NCBI GenBank assembly: GCA_007280905.1 | Contig: QYQM01000094.1 | Span: 1-41,074 of the forward strand | DNA length: 41,074 bases | Direction of reading: 5' to 3' | DNA from: Porphyromonadaceae bacterium | GTDB taxonomy: Bacteria > Bacteroidota > Bacteroidia > Bacteroidales > UBA12481 | Part shown: positions 1-9,700 of the stretch, in pieces | Layout: every line of letters starts with the position of its first letter | Numbering within the stretch: position 1 is the stretch's first letter | The notes under the pieces: generated by a model | Databases searched by the model: none | Told to the model about the DNA's origin: nothing | What the model saw: the letters and a program-made list of their open reading frames with translations, nothing else | Position numbers and translations under genes: made by a program

Positions 1-122
1 AACCCAAAGGTCAATAACTGTTTCTGCGAGCTCAGGTTTTGGGCCTGGCTCCAGGCAATACTCACTGTCAGCATAATCGCCAACAGACTGAGCAGCTTTC
101 CGAAACGTAGGTGTTTACTCAT
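1..122 (-). CDS. Exported protein, N-terminal fragment only (runs off the left edge)
   Basis: Reading the minus strand from an ATG at 122 gives 40 codons before the window ends. The start is MSKHLRFGKLL, followed by a hydrophobic stretch (LLSLLAIMLTVSIAW) and SQAQ, which looks like a Sec signal peptide with cleavage after an A-Q type site at about residue 33. No domain is visible in what remains, so function cannot be assigned. The AT-rich 160 bp upstream (123-281) separates it from the 3' end of nadE and presumably carries its promoter, but I see no clear TAnnTTTG box. The protein is probably periplasmic, outer-membrane or secreted. Confidence 0.6.
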   Translation of the reverse strand, partial: MSKHLRFGKLLSLLAIMLTVSIAWSQAQNLSSQKQLLTFG

Positions 123-281
123 AATGTTAAATAAAAATTAATAATTAAAGTTAAAGTTAATTTCATACTCTTCTTTAAGAGGATATATCAATCCCCATAA
201 TTCCGCTAAAATAACGACATTAACAATACCAACCAAATATTTTTATGAAGAAGTTGATAGATTGATAGGTTGAGGGTTGTG

Positions 282-1952
282 CTAATATTTTGCTACGATC
301 GGCATTCGGCGGCCCATGCCGAAGGCTTTAGAAGATACCCGCAGGATCGGGGGCGATTGGAAACGCTTGTATTCGCTGCGATTGACGAGCGAAATTACTT
401 TTTCAACCACCTCTCTCTGAAATCCGTTACTGATTATGGTTGCCACCGGCTCTTTCATTTCGATATACCGGTAAAGAATCAGATCCAGCACATTATATTC
501 CGGTAGTGAGTCGCTGTCTTTTTGCCCGGGTCGCAATTCAGCGGATGGTGCCTTTATAAATATATTGGGTGGTATAATTACCCGATACCTGTTTACATAA
601 CGGGCAATCGCGTAAACATCGGTCTTGTAAACATCACCCAGAACAGATAAACCTCCATTCATATCTCCATATAAAGTGGCATACCCTACAGCAGCCTCAC
701 TCTTGTTGGAAGTATTCAACAAAATCATATTCTGTTTATTAGCCAAAGCCATCAGAATTACTCCCCGTATCCTTGCCTGCAGGTTCTCTTCAGTTACATC
801 TTCAGGAAGATTAAGAAATTCAGGTTTAAGTTGTTCAAGAAAGGATTCCATCATCGGATCCACCGGGATGCGGCTCCATTTAACTCCGAGGTTGTTGGCA
901 AGATGAATGGAATCTGTAATCGAATGATCAGATGAGAAGCGCGATGGCATCAATACAGGCAGAACATTTTCCGCGCCAAGAGCTTCAACTGCCAAAACCA
1001 GTGTGAGAGCAGAATCCATTCCTCCGGAAAGCCCTAAAACTGCCCGTTTGAAACCCATCTTCGAAAAATAGTCTTTGATACCGAAAACCAGTGCTTTGTG
1101 CATCATTTCTAGCCGGTATTCCTCGCTGAGATTGATTTCAGGTGCAGCCGCCCTGGTATCATGCGGGTTCGTTAAATTCTCAACGACATATGACCTGACC
1201 TCTTCTGCAAAAGGTGTAAACCGATCGACTATCATTCCGTGCCGGTTGAGGACCATTGAGGATCCGTCAAAAATCAATTCGGTATTTGCTCCAACCTGGT
1301 TGCAATAAAATAATGGAATGCCATATTTGCTTACATTTTGACGCAGCACTTCTTCCCGGGCATTTATCCTGTTAGCCGCAAAAGGGCTTGCCGAGATATT
1401 AATCATAATACCGGGCTGGTGTCTGGTTATAAAATCCATGGGTGAAACCGTATACAACCGGGATCTGGAAAATGCATTCTCAACGGGTTGATCATCCCAG
1501 ATGTCTTCACAAATGGTTAAAGCGATCCTTAATCCCTTAAATTCGACAATATTAAATTCAGAATTTGGCTCAAAATACCGATATTCATCAAAAATGTCAT
1601 AGGTCGGAAGAAGCGTTTTGTGCCGGACAGCCAAAATCTCTTTGTTGGCCAGAAGGTATGCGGCATTATATAATTTCTTACCCTTTTCATTAGGGTTGAT
1701 GGCGGGACTACCAACAATGACGGCAACTTTGGATGTACAATCGGTCAGAAGCCGGATGCTTTCCCCGCACCGGTCAATAAAATCACGTTGTTCAAGCAAA
1801 TCCAGAGGAGGGTAGCCACAAATTGACAATTCCGAAAAAACAATCAGATCAACTGCTTCTTTTTCAGCCTTTTTAATGGCATCCCTCATTAGATTCAGAT
1901 TGCCTTCAAAATCAGCAATCCGGAAGTTTAACTGTGCTATGGCGATTTTCAT
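282..1952 (-). CDS. nadE: Glutamine-dependent NAD+ synthetase
   Basis: Makes NAD+ from deamido-NAD+, ATP and glutamine, the last step of NAD biosynthesis, in the cytoplasm. The 556-residue protein has two domains. Residues 1-260 are a nitrilase-like glutaminase with the triad E41 (in FSELSICGYPP), K112 (RHKTLLPTYD) and C148 (ALTICEDIWDD). Residues 280-556 are the ammonia-dependent synthetase with the ATP-pyrophosphatase loop SGGMDS at 309-314. The length fits the two-domain form, which uses glutamine rather than free ammonia. It starts 3 nt after the stop of the upstream barrel gene on the same strand, so the two are probably cotranscribed. The stop TAG is at 282-284. Assignment is secure from the motifs. 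Confidence 0.96.
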   Translation of the reverse strand: MKIAIAQLNFRIADFEGNLNLMRDAIKKAEKEAVDLIVFSELSICGYPPLDLLEQRDFIDRCGESIRLLTDCTSKVAVIVGSPAINPNEKGKKLYNAAYLLANKEILAVRHKTLLPTYDIFDEYRYFEPNSEFNIVEFKGLRIALTICEDIWDDQPVENAFSRSRLYTVSPMDFITRHQPGIMINISASPFAANRINAREEVLRQNVSKYGIPLFYCNQVGANTELIFDGSSMVLNRHGMIVDRFTPFAEEVRSYVVENLTNPHDTRAAAPEINLSEEYRLEMMHKALVFGIKDYFSKMGFKRAVLGLSGGMDSALTLVLAVEALGAENVLPVLMPSRFSSDHSITDSIHLANNLGVKWSRIPVDPMMESFLEQLKPEFLNLPEDVTEENLQARIRGVILMALANKQNMILLNTSNKSEAAVGYATLYGDMNGGLSVLGDVYKTDVYAIARYVNRYRVIIPPNIFIKAPSAELRPGQKDSDSLPEYNVLDLILYRYIEMKEPVATIISNGFQREVVEKVISLVNRSEYKRFQSPPILRVSSKAFGMGRRMPIVAKY

Positions 1953-1955
1953 ACA

Positions 1956-2639
1956 TCAAAATACTATACCCATATTTAATCCAACCTGGTTGATCCGGGC
2001 ATTATCAGCCTTCTGGCTATCATTCTCCCTGGTTACATCCAGAAAAGTATTCTTGTAAACGATGGCAAATTGAAGGCTAAGTCTTTCTCCGAGTGAGTAA
2101 TTTATTCCTATTCCGGTATGCCAGGCAAGATTAAACTTGTTGACACCTTGCTGAAATGGCTCTTTTTCAATATTGTTATCGGTTGCATTAATGAATGCTT
2201 GGGTATTAAACATCGGATCCAGGCCGATTTCAGCAAACAAGGTTGAATACCCGATTTCGGGCATTATAAACTTCAATGCTACCGGAATCTCAACATATTG
2301 AAGGCGATAAGTGACCCTGGTACCGGGCTGCAAGATATCATGGCCGTGAATCAGATCCAGATACAGGGCATCCTTATAAATTATATTACCTCCGGTTTGG
2401 TTCAGGTTCAACCCGAAAGATAAAGCATAAAACCTCTCGAATTTATAATCCATCCGCAATCCACCCTCAGTACCAAGCCTGACTGGTCCTTGACCAAGAA
2501 AGGATTCATCGGCGTGTATCCAGTTAAGATGGGGCTGGAGGCTGAAAGCAAAACTTACCCGTCGGTCAGAATGCTGTGCATGCAGCAATGTAGAGCCAAA
2601 TAAAAGGATTATTGCTGCCAGAAAGACTTTTGTTTTCAT
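1956..2639 (-). CDS. Outer-membrane beta-barrel protein, PF13568/PorT-like
   Basis: 227 residues from the ATG at 2639; an alternative ATG at 2645 adds only Met-His. A signal peptide (KVFLAAIILLFGSTLLHAQ) is followed by alternating hydrophobic and polar strands, including the stretch VEIPVALKF and glycine-rich turns. The chain ends in an aromatic residue (GIVF), as outer-membrane barrels do. This pattern fits the Bacteroidota family PF13568, which includes the T9SS protein PorT, but many paralogues exist and I cannot say this is PorT. It lies immediately upstream of nadE (3-nt gap) and diverges from the gldB-like gene across about 66 bp, so the two promoters must be close or overlapping. Confidence 0.8.
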   Translation of the reverse strand: MKTKVFLAAIILLFGSTLLHAQHSDRRVSFAFSLQPHLNWIHADESFLGQGPVRLGTEGGLRMDYKFERFYALSFGLNLNQTGGNIIYKDALYLDLIHGHDILQPGTRVTYRLQYVEIPVALKFIMPEIGYSTLFAEIGLDPMFNTQAFINATDNNIEKEPFQQGVNKFNLAWHTGIGINYSLGERLSLQFAIVYKNTFLDVTRENDSQKADNARINQVGLNMGIVF

Positions 2640-2705
2640 ATGCATCGCAAGATTTTCAGTAATTTTAACGTTTTGCCATCGGCATTAGTATTGATAAGTA
2701 CAGTT

Positions 2706-3710
2706 ATGAAGACAAATCCCTTAATCTTACAGTCAAAAATAGGCATTCTTATCCTAATCTTAGTTATCGGAACCGTTGCCTGTGACCGCCGGAAAAAAAC
2801 AGGTCACGGTTCATTGATCAGGTTTGAAAAACTGGTTTTCACGATATCCCCTGCCAGCTTATCCGATAGCATCCATCTTAATCACAACAATTTAGTTCCA
2901 TTTTTCAGGATTTTCAATGAAGAAGTTATCAGAATTGGCCCGGATAGCCTTCCCGGGTACGCTGGGCAACTGGAGAGATTTATCGGTGATTCATTGATCT
3001 GGCGCGTATATACCGAGGTAGACAAATCAGCCGGTTTATATCAGGAGAGCTGCCGGAAAATTGATGATGCATTGGGTCGCTGGGCTACCCTTACCGGAAA
3101 TAAACGTCCCGATAATCTGATCACGTTTATATCGGGTTTCAATCAATCATTCATCACTTTACCGGGGTGCCTGGGAATTGGGGTAGATAATTACCTGGGT
3201 TCTCAGAGTCCATTTTATCGGGGCTTAGATATACCCATTTATATCCGGAAAAATATGAACCCTGACAATTTGCCAGCTGACGCAGTGAGAGCCTGGTTAT
3301 ATAGCGAATTACCAGGGCCGGCACCAGATGGAGGATTTCTCGACCGGATGATTTACGAAGGCAAGGTATATTATATTGCCAGTAAGTTATTACCCAAACT
3401 CAGTGATGAAAAATTGTTTCATTATACTGAAGAACAATTGAATTGGTGCCATGTTCAAGAGAAAGCGATGTGGAAATATCTGGCCGAACAGAAGATACTC
3501 TTTTCAACCGAACGATTGTCTATCAGGAAATTTATCGAGGAGGCACCATTCACCCGTGATTTCGGGAATGAGTCACCCGGAAGGGTGGGCGTCTGGATTG
3601 GTTACCGAATTGTAAGCAGCTATGTGAAGGCTACCGGAATGAATCTTAAGGATCTTATCGGTATAACCAGTGCAAAAGAAATTCTATCCGGGTCGAAGTA
3701 CCATCCTTAA
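2706..3710 (+). CDS. gldB: GldB-like lipoprotein
   Basis: 334 residues from the ATG at 2706. The open frame extends back to 2640, but the added 22 residues precede a clear lipoprotein signal: MKTNPLILQSK, a hydrophobic run, then IGTVAC with the lipid-acceptor Cys at about residue 26. The body has features I associate with GldB, such as a GIGVDNYLG stretch before a Tyr-rich YRGLDIPIYIRK segment. GldB is required for gliding in Flavobacterium; homologues also occur in non-gliding Bacteroidales, where the role is unclear. Neighbours are the divergent barrel gene and nadE. It has no obvious enzymatic motif. A generic DUF lipoprotein is the alternative. Confidence 0.75.
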   Translation: MKTNPLILQSKIGILILILVIGTVACDRRKKTGHGSLIRFEKLVFTISPASLSDSIHLNHNNLVPFFRIFNEEVIRIGPDSLPGYAGQLERFIGDSLIWRVYTEVDKSAGLYQESCRKIDDALGRWATLTGNKRPDNLITFISGFNQSFITLPGCLGIGVDNYLGSQSPFYRGLDIPIYIRKNMNPDNLPADAVRAWLYSELPGPAPDGGFLDRMIYEGKVYYIASKLLPKLSDEKLFHYTEEQLNWCHVQEKAMWKYLAEQKILFSTERLSIRKFIEEAPFTRDFGNESPGRVGVWIGYRIVSSYVKATGMNLKDLIGITSAKEILSGSKYHP

Positions 3711-3746
3711 ACTAATTATTCTCAACTTTGTTAAAACTAAACATTC

Positions 3747-3751
3747 AGGAG
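3747..3751 (+). promoter_or_regulatory. Strong Shine-Dalgarno site of the ferritin gene
   Basis: AGGAG at 3747-3751 lies 7 nt before the ATG at 3759. Such a clear site is unusual in this window, where most genes lack one, and suggests efficient translation of the ferritin and, by coupling, of the flavodiiron protein. Confidence 0.6.
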
Positions 3752-3758
3752 AAGAGCT

Positions 3759-4280
3759 ATGATAGGTAAAAAAATACAAACCGCTATCGATGAACAAATT
3801 AATGCCGAGATTTGGTCAGCATATCTGTATCTGTCGATGTCCGCTTATTTTGAAAGGCAGAACCTGCGCGGTTTTGCTAATTGGATGAAAATCCAGTGGC
3901 AGGAAGAGGTTACCCATGCCATTAAATTCTTCGATTATGTTCATTCCCGTGGAGGCCAGGTAAGCCTGAAACCCATTGCAGCAGTGCAGATTGATTGGAA
4001 AAATGCCATAGAGGTATTTAGTGAGACTTTGAAACATGAGCAGCATGTAACTGCACTGATCAATAACCTCGCAAATATTGCTGTGGAGGAAAAAGACCAT
4101 GCCACAAACAGTATGCTTCAGTGGTTTATCGCCGAACAGGTTGAAGAGGAGGCTAATGCGGAGCAGATTCTGGTACAGTTGAAAATGATCGGCGACAATG
4201 GTTATGGTTTGCTCATGCTCGACCGGGAACTCGCAAGCAGGGTATTTGTGGATGCAACGAAAGCGGCGAATAATTTATGA
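3759..4280 (+). CDS. ftnA: Non-haem bacterial ferritin
   Basis: Stores iron as a mineral in a 24-subunit shell and oxidises Fe(II) at a di-iron ferroxidase centre. The 173-residue length is typical. The ligand positions match the E. coli FtnA pattern exactly by count: E17 (NAEIWSAYLYL), E50 and H53 (QEEVTHAIK), E94 (LKHEQ), Q127 and E130 (AEQVEEE). Its stop overlaps the start of the next gene by 4 nt (ATGA at 4277-4280), so translation is coupled. The pairing with an oxygen/NO-reducing flavodiiron protein points to protection against iron and oxygen stress. The start is supported by the AGGAG site. Confidence 0.96.
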   Translation: MIGKKIQTAIDEQINAEIWSAYLYLSMSAYFERQNLRGFANWMKIQWQEEVTHAIKFFDYVHSRGGQVSLKPIAAVQIDWKNAIEVFSETLKHEQHVTALINNLANIAVEEKDHATNSMLQWFIAEQVEEEANAEQILVQLKMIGDNGYGLLMLDRELASRVFVDATKAANNL

Positions 4281-5437
4281 AGGCAATAAAAGTTAAGGAA
4301 GGAGTTTACTGGGTTGGAGGGATTGACTGGAATCTCAGGAGCTTTCATGGCTACCTGACTCAGCGGGGAACAACCTATAATGCCTATCTGATCATTGATG
4401 AGAAAATCACCCTGATCGATACGGTTAAATCATATCTGACCAGTGAGATGCTGGATAGGATTCGTTCGGTGGTTGATCCATCGAAAATTGATTATGTAGT
4501 ATGCAATCATGTAGAGATGGACCATTCCGGCGGCCTGCCGGAGATTATGAAAATAGCGCCGAATGCGGCCCTCTTCTGTTCACCCAAAGGAGAAACCGGT
4601 TTGCGTGAACATTATAAGGAGAACTGGAATTTTAAACCCATGGAATCAGGGACGGTTCTTAACCTGGGAAAAAGAAACCTCCATTTCATTCTGACTCCTA
4701 TGGTTCACTGGCCGGATAATATGGTGGTCTATATGCCTGAGGGCAAGATCCTGTTTTCCAATGATGCATTTGGACAACATCTGGCTTCGTCGGAGCGCTT
4801 TGATGATGAATATCCTTTGGATATTACCATGTTGGAAGCACGAAAGTACTATGCAAATATTGTGCTTCCATACTCCAAACAGGTTCAAAAGATCCTGGTC
4901 GGAATTACAGACATTGATATAGAAATCATTGCCGATAGTCATGGCATCATCTGGCGAAAGCATGTTAAAGAAATCATCAGCGGTTATAAAAGCTGGGCCA
5001 GCAATGAAACCCGCAAAAAGGCACTAATTGTTTACGACACCATGTGGCACTCCACGGAAGCGATGGCATTGGCTATTCAGGATGCTTTTGAGCAAAGCGG
5101 TTATGTTACTTCCCTTTTGAGTTTACAATACAACCACATTTCAGATATCATGACAGAAGTAATTGATTCTGAATATATTTGCATAGGTTCTCCTACTTTG
5201 AACGGACGAATGTTGCCGACGATGGCCGCATTCCTTACCTATCTGTTGGGGTTAGCACCCAAAAACCGAAAATCCATTGTGTTCGGGTCATATGGCTGGG
5301 GTCCTAAACAGATTGAGGAAATTGCCACCACGATGACCGAGTCGGGATTTAATGTGGTTGCCACCGAAAAGATAAAATATGTTCCCTCGGCAGAGGACCT
5401 GGATGCATTGCGGGTAAGGATCCTAGGGTTACTGTAG
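4277..5437 (+). CDS. Flavodiiron protein (A-type flavoprotein, O2/NO reductase)
   Basis: Reduces O2 to water and/or NO to N2O in the cytoplasm without releasing reactive oxygen species, taking electrons usually from rubredoxin. The 386 residues contain a metallo-beta-lactamase-like domain with the di-iron ligands H78-x-E80-x-D82 (CNHVEMDHSGG), H144 (MVHWPDN), D163 (FSNDAFGQH) and H222 (ADSHGIIWR). From about residue 249 a flavodoxin-like domain follows, with the FMN-binding loops YDTMWHSTEAMA, GSPTLNGRMLP and GSYGWGPK. There is no C-terminal rubredoxin fusion, so it is the simple class A form. It starts within the ferritin stop codon. The TAG stop at 5435-5437 abuts the repeat element that follows. 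Confidence 0.95.
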   Translation: MKAIKVKEGVYWVGGIDWNLRSFHGYLTQRGTTYNAYLIIDEKITLIDTVKSYLTSEMLDRIRSVVDPSKIDYVVCNHVEMDHSGGLPEIMKIAPNAALFCSPKGETGLREHYKENWNFKPMESGTVLNLGKRNLHFILTPMVHWPDNMVVYMPEGKILFSNDAFGQHLASSERFDDEYPLDITMLEARKYYANIVLPYSKQVQKILVGITDIDIEIIADSHGIIWRKHVKEIISGYKSWASNETRKKALIVYDTMWHSTEAMALAIQDAFEQSGYVTSLLSLQYNHISDIMTEVIDSEYICIGSPTLNGRMLPTMAAFLTYLLGLAPKNRKSIVFGSYGWGPKQIEEIATTMTESGFNVVATEKIKYVPSAEDLDALRVRILGLL

Positions 5438-5602
5438 GTACCTCCCCCTGCCCCCTCCTTATGAAGGAGGGGGGAAGAGGCCTCTGAGTAGCGTGACGCG
5501 ACCCCGGAAGGCCAGGGTGACAAGGGGACTCACAAAAAACAGCACAAAAGGAAAATGCGGAGCACACCCACTCCTTCATAAGGAGGGGGCAGGGGGAGGT
5601 AC
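5438..5602. repeat. 165-bp MITE-like element with 32-bp perfect inverted ends
   Basis: The arms 5438-5469 and 5571-5602 are exact reverse complements over 32 nt (gtacctccccctgccccctc and on through ccttatgaaggag). The left arm is itself a hairpin: ccccctcctt, atg, aaggaggggg (5451-5473). The 101-nt interior is G+C-rich and holds no convincing gene. It lies between two convergent genes, directly after the flavodiiron stop and overlapping the last codons of the M20 gene. No target-site duplication is evident. It could fold as a bidirectional transcription terminator, or it may be a dispersed non-autonomous element. Confidence 0.8.
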
Positions 5603-6784
5603 TTCGGGGCACGAGCAGGCCTGCATGGCCAGCCATGCCATCATTCCCATACCATGGGTGAGGGCAGATTCATTGATATCAAATTCAGGATGATGAACAG
5701 GGTTATTGAAATTTCCGCCCCCGGTTCCTAACCGGTAGAAAACAGCAGGGAACCTCTGTGCATAGCGGGAGAAGTCTTCACCGGTCATCCGTAAAGGCAA
5801 AGTGGCGATCTGATCTGGTCCGGCATAACTGACTGCCAGGTTTTTTAAAACACGGGTGAGTTCAGGATCATTCTTAAGGGAAGGGTATCCCGGAACGAGA
5901 CGGCAGTCAAGCGTAGCCCCCATTGAGGAGACTATGCCGCTTGCCATTTTTTGTATTTCATCGAGTGCAATTTGCCGCCATTGTTCGTCCATTATCCGAA
6001 AAGTGCCTTCGAGTTTTACGGTTGGAGGAATGACGTTGGTAGAACCAGGGGCATCGAATTTGCCAAATGACAGGACTGCCGGGATATCAGCCGGTATGCT
6101 ACGGCTGACAATCTGCTGCAGGCTAACCACGAGATGACTGGCAATCAGCACAGGATCAATGAGTTTATGCGGCAATGCGCTATGACCGCCAATTCCTTTA
6201 ACGTCCAGGTAAATCTCATCTGTTGACGCCATATATGGCCCTTCACGGAAGCCAAACATACCCGCGGGTAATTCGGGATAAACATGTTGAGCAATAATAA
6301 AATCAGGTTCAGGATGATCGAGCAAACCCGATTCCAGAATTTTTTGCGCTCCACCGGGAAGAACCTCCTCCGCTGGCTGAAAGATAAACCGGATGCGACC
6401 GTTCCAATCATTCCTGAGTGATGAAATGATCTTAATGGCTCCCAGAAGAGAGGCAGTATGAACATCATGTCCGCATGCATGCATGACGCCGGCATTTTTC
6501 GATCGGTAATCGCAGGTATTCGTTTCAACAATTGGCAAGGCATCAATATCGGCCCGCAAAACAAGGTATTTCCCGCTCTCCGATCCCTCAATCACTCCGG
6601 TAATCCCGGTATTGGCGATTCGCTCATGGCTGATGCCCCATCCGTCGAGAATTCTTTCAATAAATCCTGCTGTTTCAAACTCTTGAAATGACAACTCCGG
6701 ATTTGCGTGGATAGTTCGGCGAATGGTGATGATTTCATCAGAGAGCTGTGTCGCCAGGCTTTTGATTGTATCCGGTTTCATCAT
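5576..6784 (-). CDS. M20-family amidohydrolase (N-acyl-amino-acid / hippurate hydrolase type)
   Basis: Zinc- or manganese-dependent hydrolase that removes acyl groups from N-acyl amino acids; the precise substrate is unknown. The 402 residues start MMKPDTIKSL and show the family landmarks IHANPELSFQEFET, RADIDALPI (about 77-85), MHACGHDVH with metal ligands C104 and H106, QPAEE (136-140), QHVYPELPAG, and HHPEFDINE near the C-terminus. It is cytoplasmic, since no signal peptide is seen. The last residues (VPPPAPSL and the stop at 5576-5578) are encoded by the right arm of the inverted repeat, so that element appears to have replaced the original 3' end after MMAWLAMQA without touching a catalytic residue. 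Confidence 0.93.
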   Translation of the reverse strand: MMKPDTIKSLATQLSDEIITIRRTIHANPELSFQEFETAGFIERILDGWGISHERIANTGITGVIEGSESGKYLVLRADIDALPIVETNTCDYRSKNAGVMHACGHDVHTASLLGAIKIISSLRNDWNGRIRFIFQPAEEVLPGGAQKILESGLLDHPEPDFIIAQHVYPELPAGMFGFREGPYMASTDEIYLDVKGIGGHSALPHKLIDPVLIASHLVVSLQQIVSRSIPADIPAVLSFGKFDAPGSTNVIPPTVKLEGTFRIMDEQWRQIALDEIQKMASGIVSSMGATLDCRLVPGYPSLKNDPELTRVLKNLAVSYAGPDQIATLPLRMTGEDFSRYAQRFPAVFYRLGTGGGNFNNPVHHPEFDINESALTHGMGMMAWLAMQACSCPEVPPPAPSL

Positions 6785-6793
6785 ATTGATTTG

Positions 6794-9700
6794 TTAAAAA
6801 TCCAGACTAAGTGACAGATAAAAAATTCTTGGCAGGATTGTATGATTCTCAATTCCCCAGGCCCAATCAGCCCTTACGAAATAACCCAGCAGCCGGCTCC
6901 GGAGACCAAAACCAAAACCCGAGACAATCGGTTCATTGCCTTTATCGATCACAATAATCAAAGGTCCGTTTTTGATGACTTCACGGTTCAGGTGATTTCT
7001 TTTATCCCAGGGTGTTGGTCCGCTCCATGCAGTGCCAAGATCAAAAAAACCGACAATCTGGAAATTATTAAGAAAATCGGAGTTGATCGGTTTATTTGCA
7101 AAATACCTGAAAATCGGCCAACGAAGTTCAGAATTAAAGACAGCGAAACTATTACCGTTTCGGATATTCTGTGAAAATCCTCTCATGTTGGTAGCAAGAG
7201 TCTGATATACAAAGCTTTGCGTGGTATCTATCGGCATACTACTGTCGAATGTTGGAACAGTCCGGGATAGATTGATCCAATTATCAACCCCACCAAGGTA
7301 ATAGATTAACCGGCTTCCTCCGAACGAAGTGCTCGCGGCAAACCGGTTAGCCCAGATCAGAGTCCGGTGAATTGGCTGGTAATGCCGGATATCGGCCCCA
7401 ACAATAAAAACATCGGACCAATTCCCGTTAACTTGTTGATAATACTCACCGAATACTTTGTACCTAATACCCTCATAAAGGTTAAGGGTGATCATCCTGG
7501 TATTATCAAAAATATATTCAAGCTTGAGTCCGGCCCAATATTTTGTAATCCCCTTCTTATTCATATTCTGCTGGTCGGTCGAAAGAAAGCTATACCTATC
7601 GATACGGCCATTCAGGGTAGCTTTCAGTGCATTTACCTGGCTGAAAGGATATTTCAACAGGTAAAAGAGTTCCTGAGTTGTTGCCTTGACAATAGAAGAA
7701 TAATCCTGGGTGGGAGTCTGATAAACCTGCCGGTGGAAAATGATCTCCTTATCCAGTCGCTTTTTCAGGTTTTCAAAGCTCAGCATATATTCATTGCTCT
7801 CAAAATCAGCCCCAAACCGAACACCTCCGATGAGTTTATAATCTTCAAAAAGATCCTGCGTACCTACTTTGAATAGCATGTTGAATCCGGGGTTATAATA
7901 AACAGCCCCACCGGTAAATGACTGATAGGAAGAGTTCAGGAAGGTAAAATCGACCTGAGAAGCCAGATAGTTTATATAGAAGGCTGGTTGATAAATCCTC
8001 AAGGGTGGAAAATCGAAAACCCGGCCGGTTACCGGATCTTTCAAACCCGGGTCAGAAATTCTTTGGGACCTTGCTGTTGAAGCCGGGGCATTTCTTTCTG
8101 CCTCAAAAACATAATTATTGATGTTAATACCGGTTTTTTGTGCAAGGGTATCGGGTGTTAGAGTCAGCGGACGATGGGGTAAGGAAGGAGTAACCGTAAC
8201 GGAAGCGGCAGATGCAGCGGCGGTCCTGATACTATCCTGGCGGGCAAGATCACGTGACAATTTGGTACGGAAAGCAGTAATCGGTAAGGGCGCTGCTGCC
8301 GGTAAAGCTTGATTAAGTGTTCCCCTGGCCAGCTTATATTTCCCGTTGGAGTAAATCAATGATGACCATTCGTTTGTTGACTTCGAGAATGACTGGTCAA
8401 GGATATTGCGGCTATAATTGGTTAATGGGGTAGATTTGGTACTAAACGAATAGTGTACTGTTGTATCAATTGAAATGATTGCACTGTCATATTCAGCCAT
8501 ATATCTGTTTCGCAGGCCATTATCATCCCCCAGATAGTAGTATTTATGATCTGCCAGCCGGTCGGGTTGGAACCGGTCGACATATTCATCTTCGGCCAAT
8601 CGTATCAGATGATCAGCCTTAGCGGTATAATCATAGATAAATATGTCCAGATTCTGTTGTTGTAACTGTTTGTCATTCTGCTCCTCCAGTGAAATATCCT
8701 TCCGGTTGCTGGTAAAAATAATTCTGGAGGATTTATCAATAAACCTTGGGGAAAAATCATCTGCCCGGTCGTTTGTAATTCGTTCGCTGGTATTGGCAAC
8801 AAGGTTGTATACAAAGATGTCCGATTGGCCATTGATCACTCCGGATAATACCAGGTTCAATCCGTCATCAGAATAAGAATAATCGAGAATTTTATCATAT
8901 AGTTTGATTTCCTGATGTTCCCATTTTCGGGTATCAAGCGGGTAAAGGCTGTACCGGATTTTGCCTTTATATTCCATAATCATGGACAGCAGACCTGAGG
9001 AGGGGTGCCAGGCCAGTGCAGGGAATGAATAGTCTTCGATCTGACCCAGTTTTGCACCTGTTTGATAGATTTTTTTCGATTTATTGGTTTGAACATCATA
9101 CAGCATGACACGGATTTGTCCCTCACTGTTTGATGTATAAGCAATATAATGCCCATCGGGACTGATTCTGGCTCTCAGGAACTCGGTTCCTTTTCGGTTT
9201 TTTAATTTAACCAGTTGAGAATCCGGTCTATCTCCCTGATGCGCAACTTCTGCATATCTGGTTTTATAAAAATTAAGCCATTCATAACTAAGCGCATTAA
9301 GGGTAGTACCCAGGACGTTAAGAAATCCGGATGAGATATTTCTGTTGATTCTTGTAAAATAGACTATGGTCGGAATGACTGACTTCCCGAAAGCCTCTGA
9401 AATAAAATTCCAGATGGAATGGCCTGCATAAATCGCATCCTGGCCTTCCAGGCGATTGAATTTATCGAATCGTCCGGATAGGATGCCATCTTTAACCCGG
9501 TTTTCCGTTTCGACATCCCAGCCTTTTGACAAGAAGGAGATTAGTCCGTTATAATACCACTCCGGCAGGTTCAGCAGGGTTGAACTGGCCAGACGGTCGC
9601 GCATGGTGCCTCCATAAAGCATCTCCTGCATGATCACTTCGGTAATTGCAGCCAATATCTGCTGATCGAATTTGCGGTAATCTCCCCCAAAATAGAGAAA

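Noticed and set aside
5493-5693. 66-residue plus-strand ORF across the inverted repeat
   Set aside because: It is composed of repeat sequence and antisense of the M20 3' end; no family features.
7367-7876. 169-residue plus-strand ORF
   Set aside because: It is antisense to the barrel-domain part of the large outer-membrane protein and lacks any recognisable feature.
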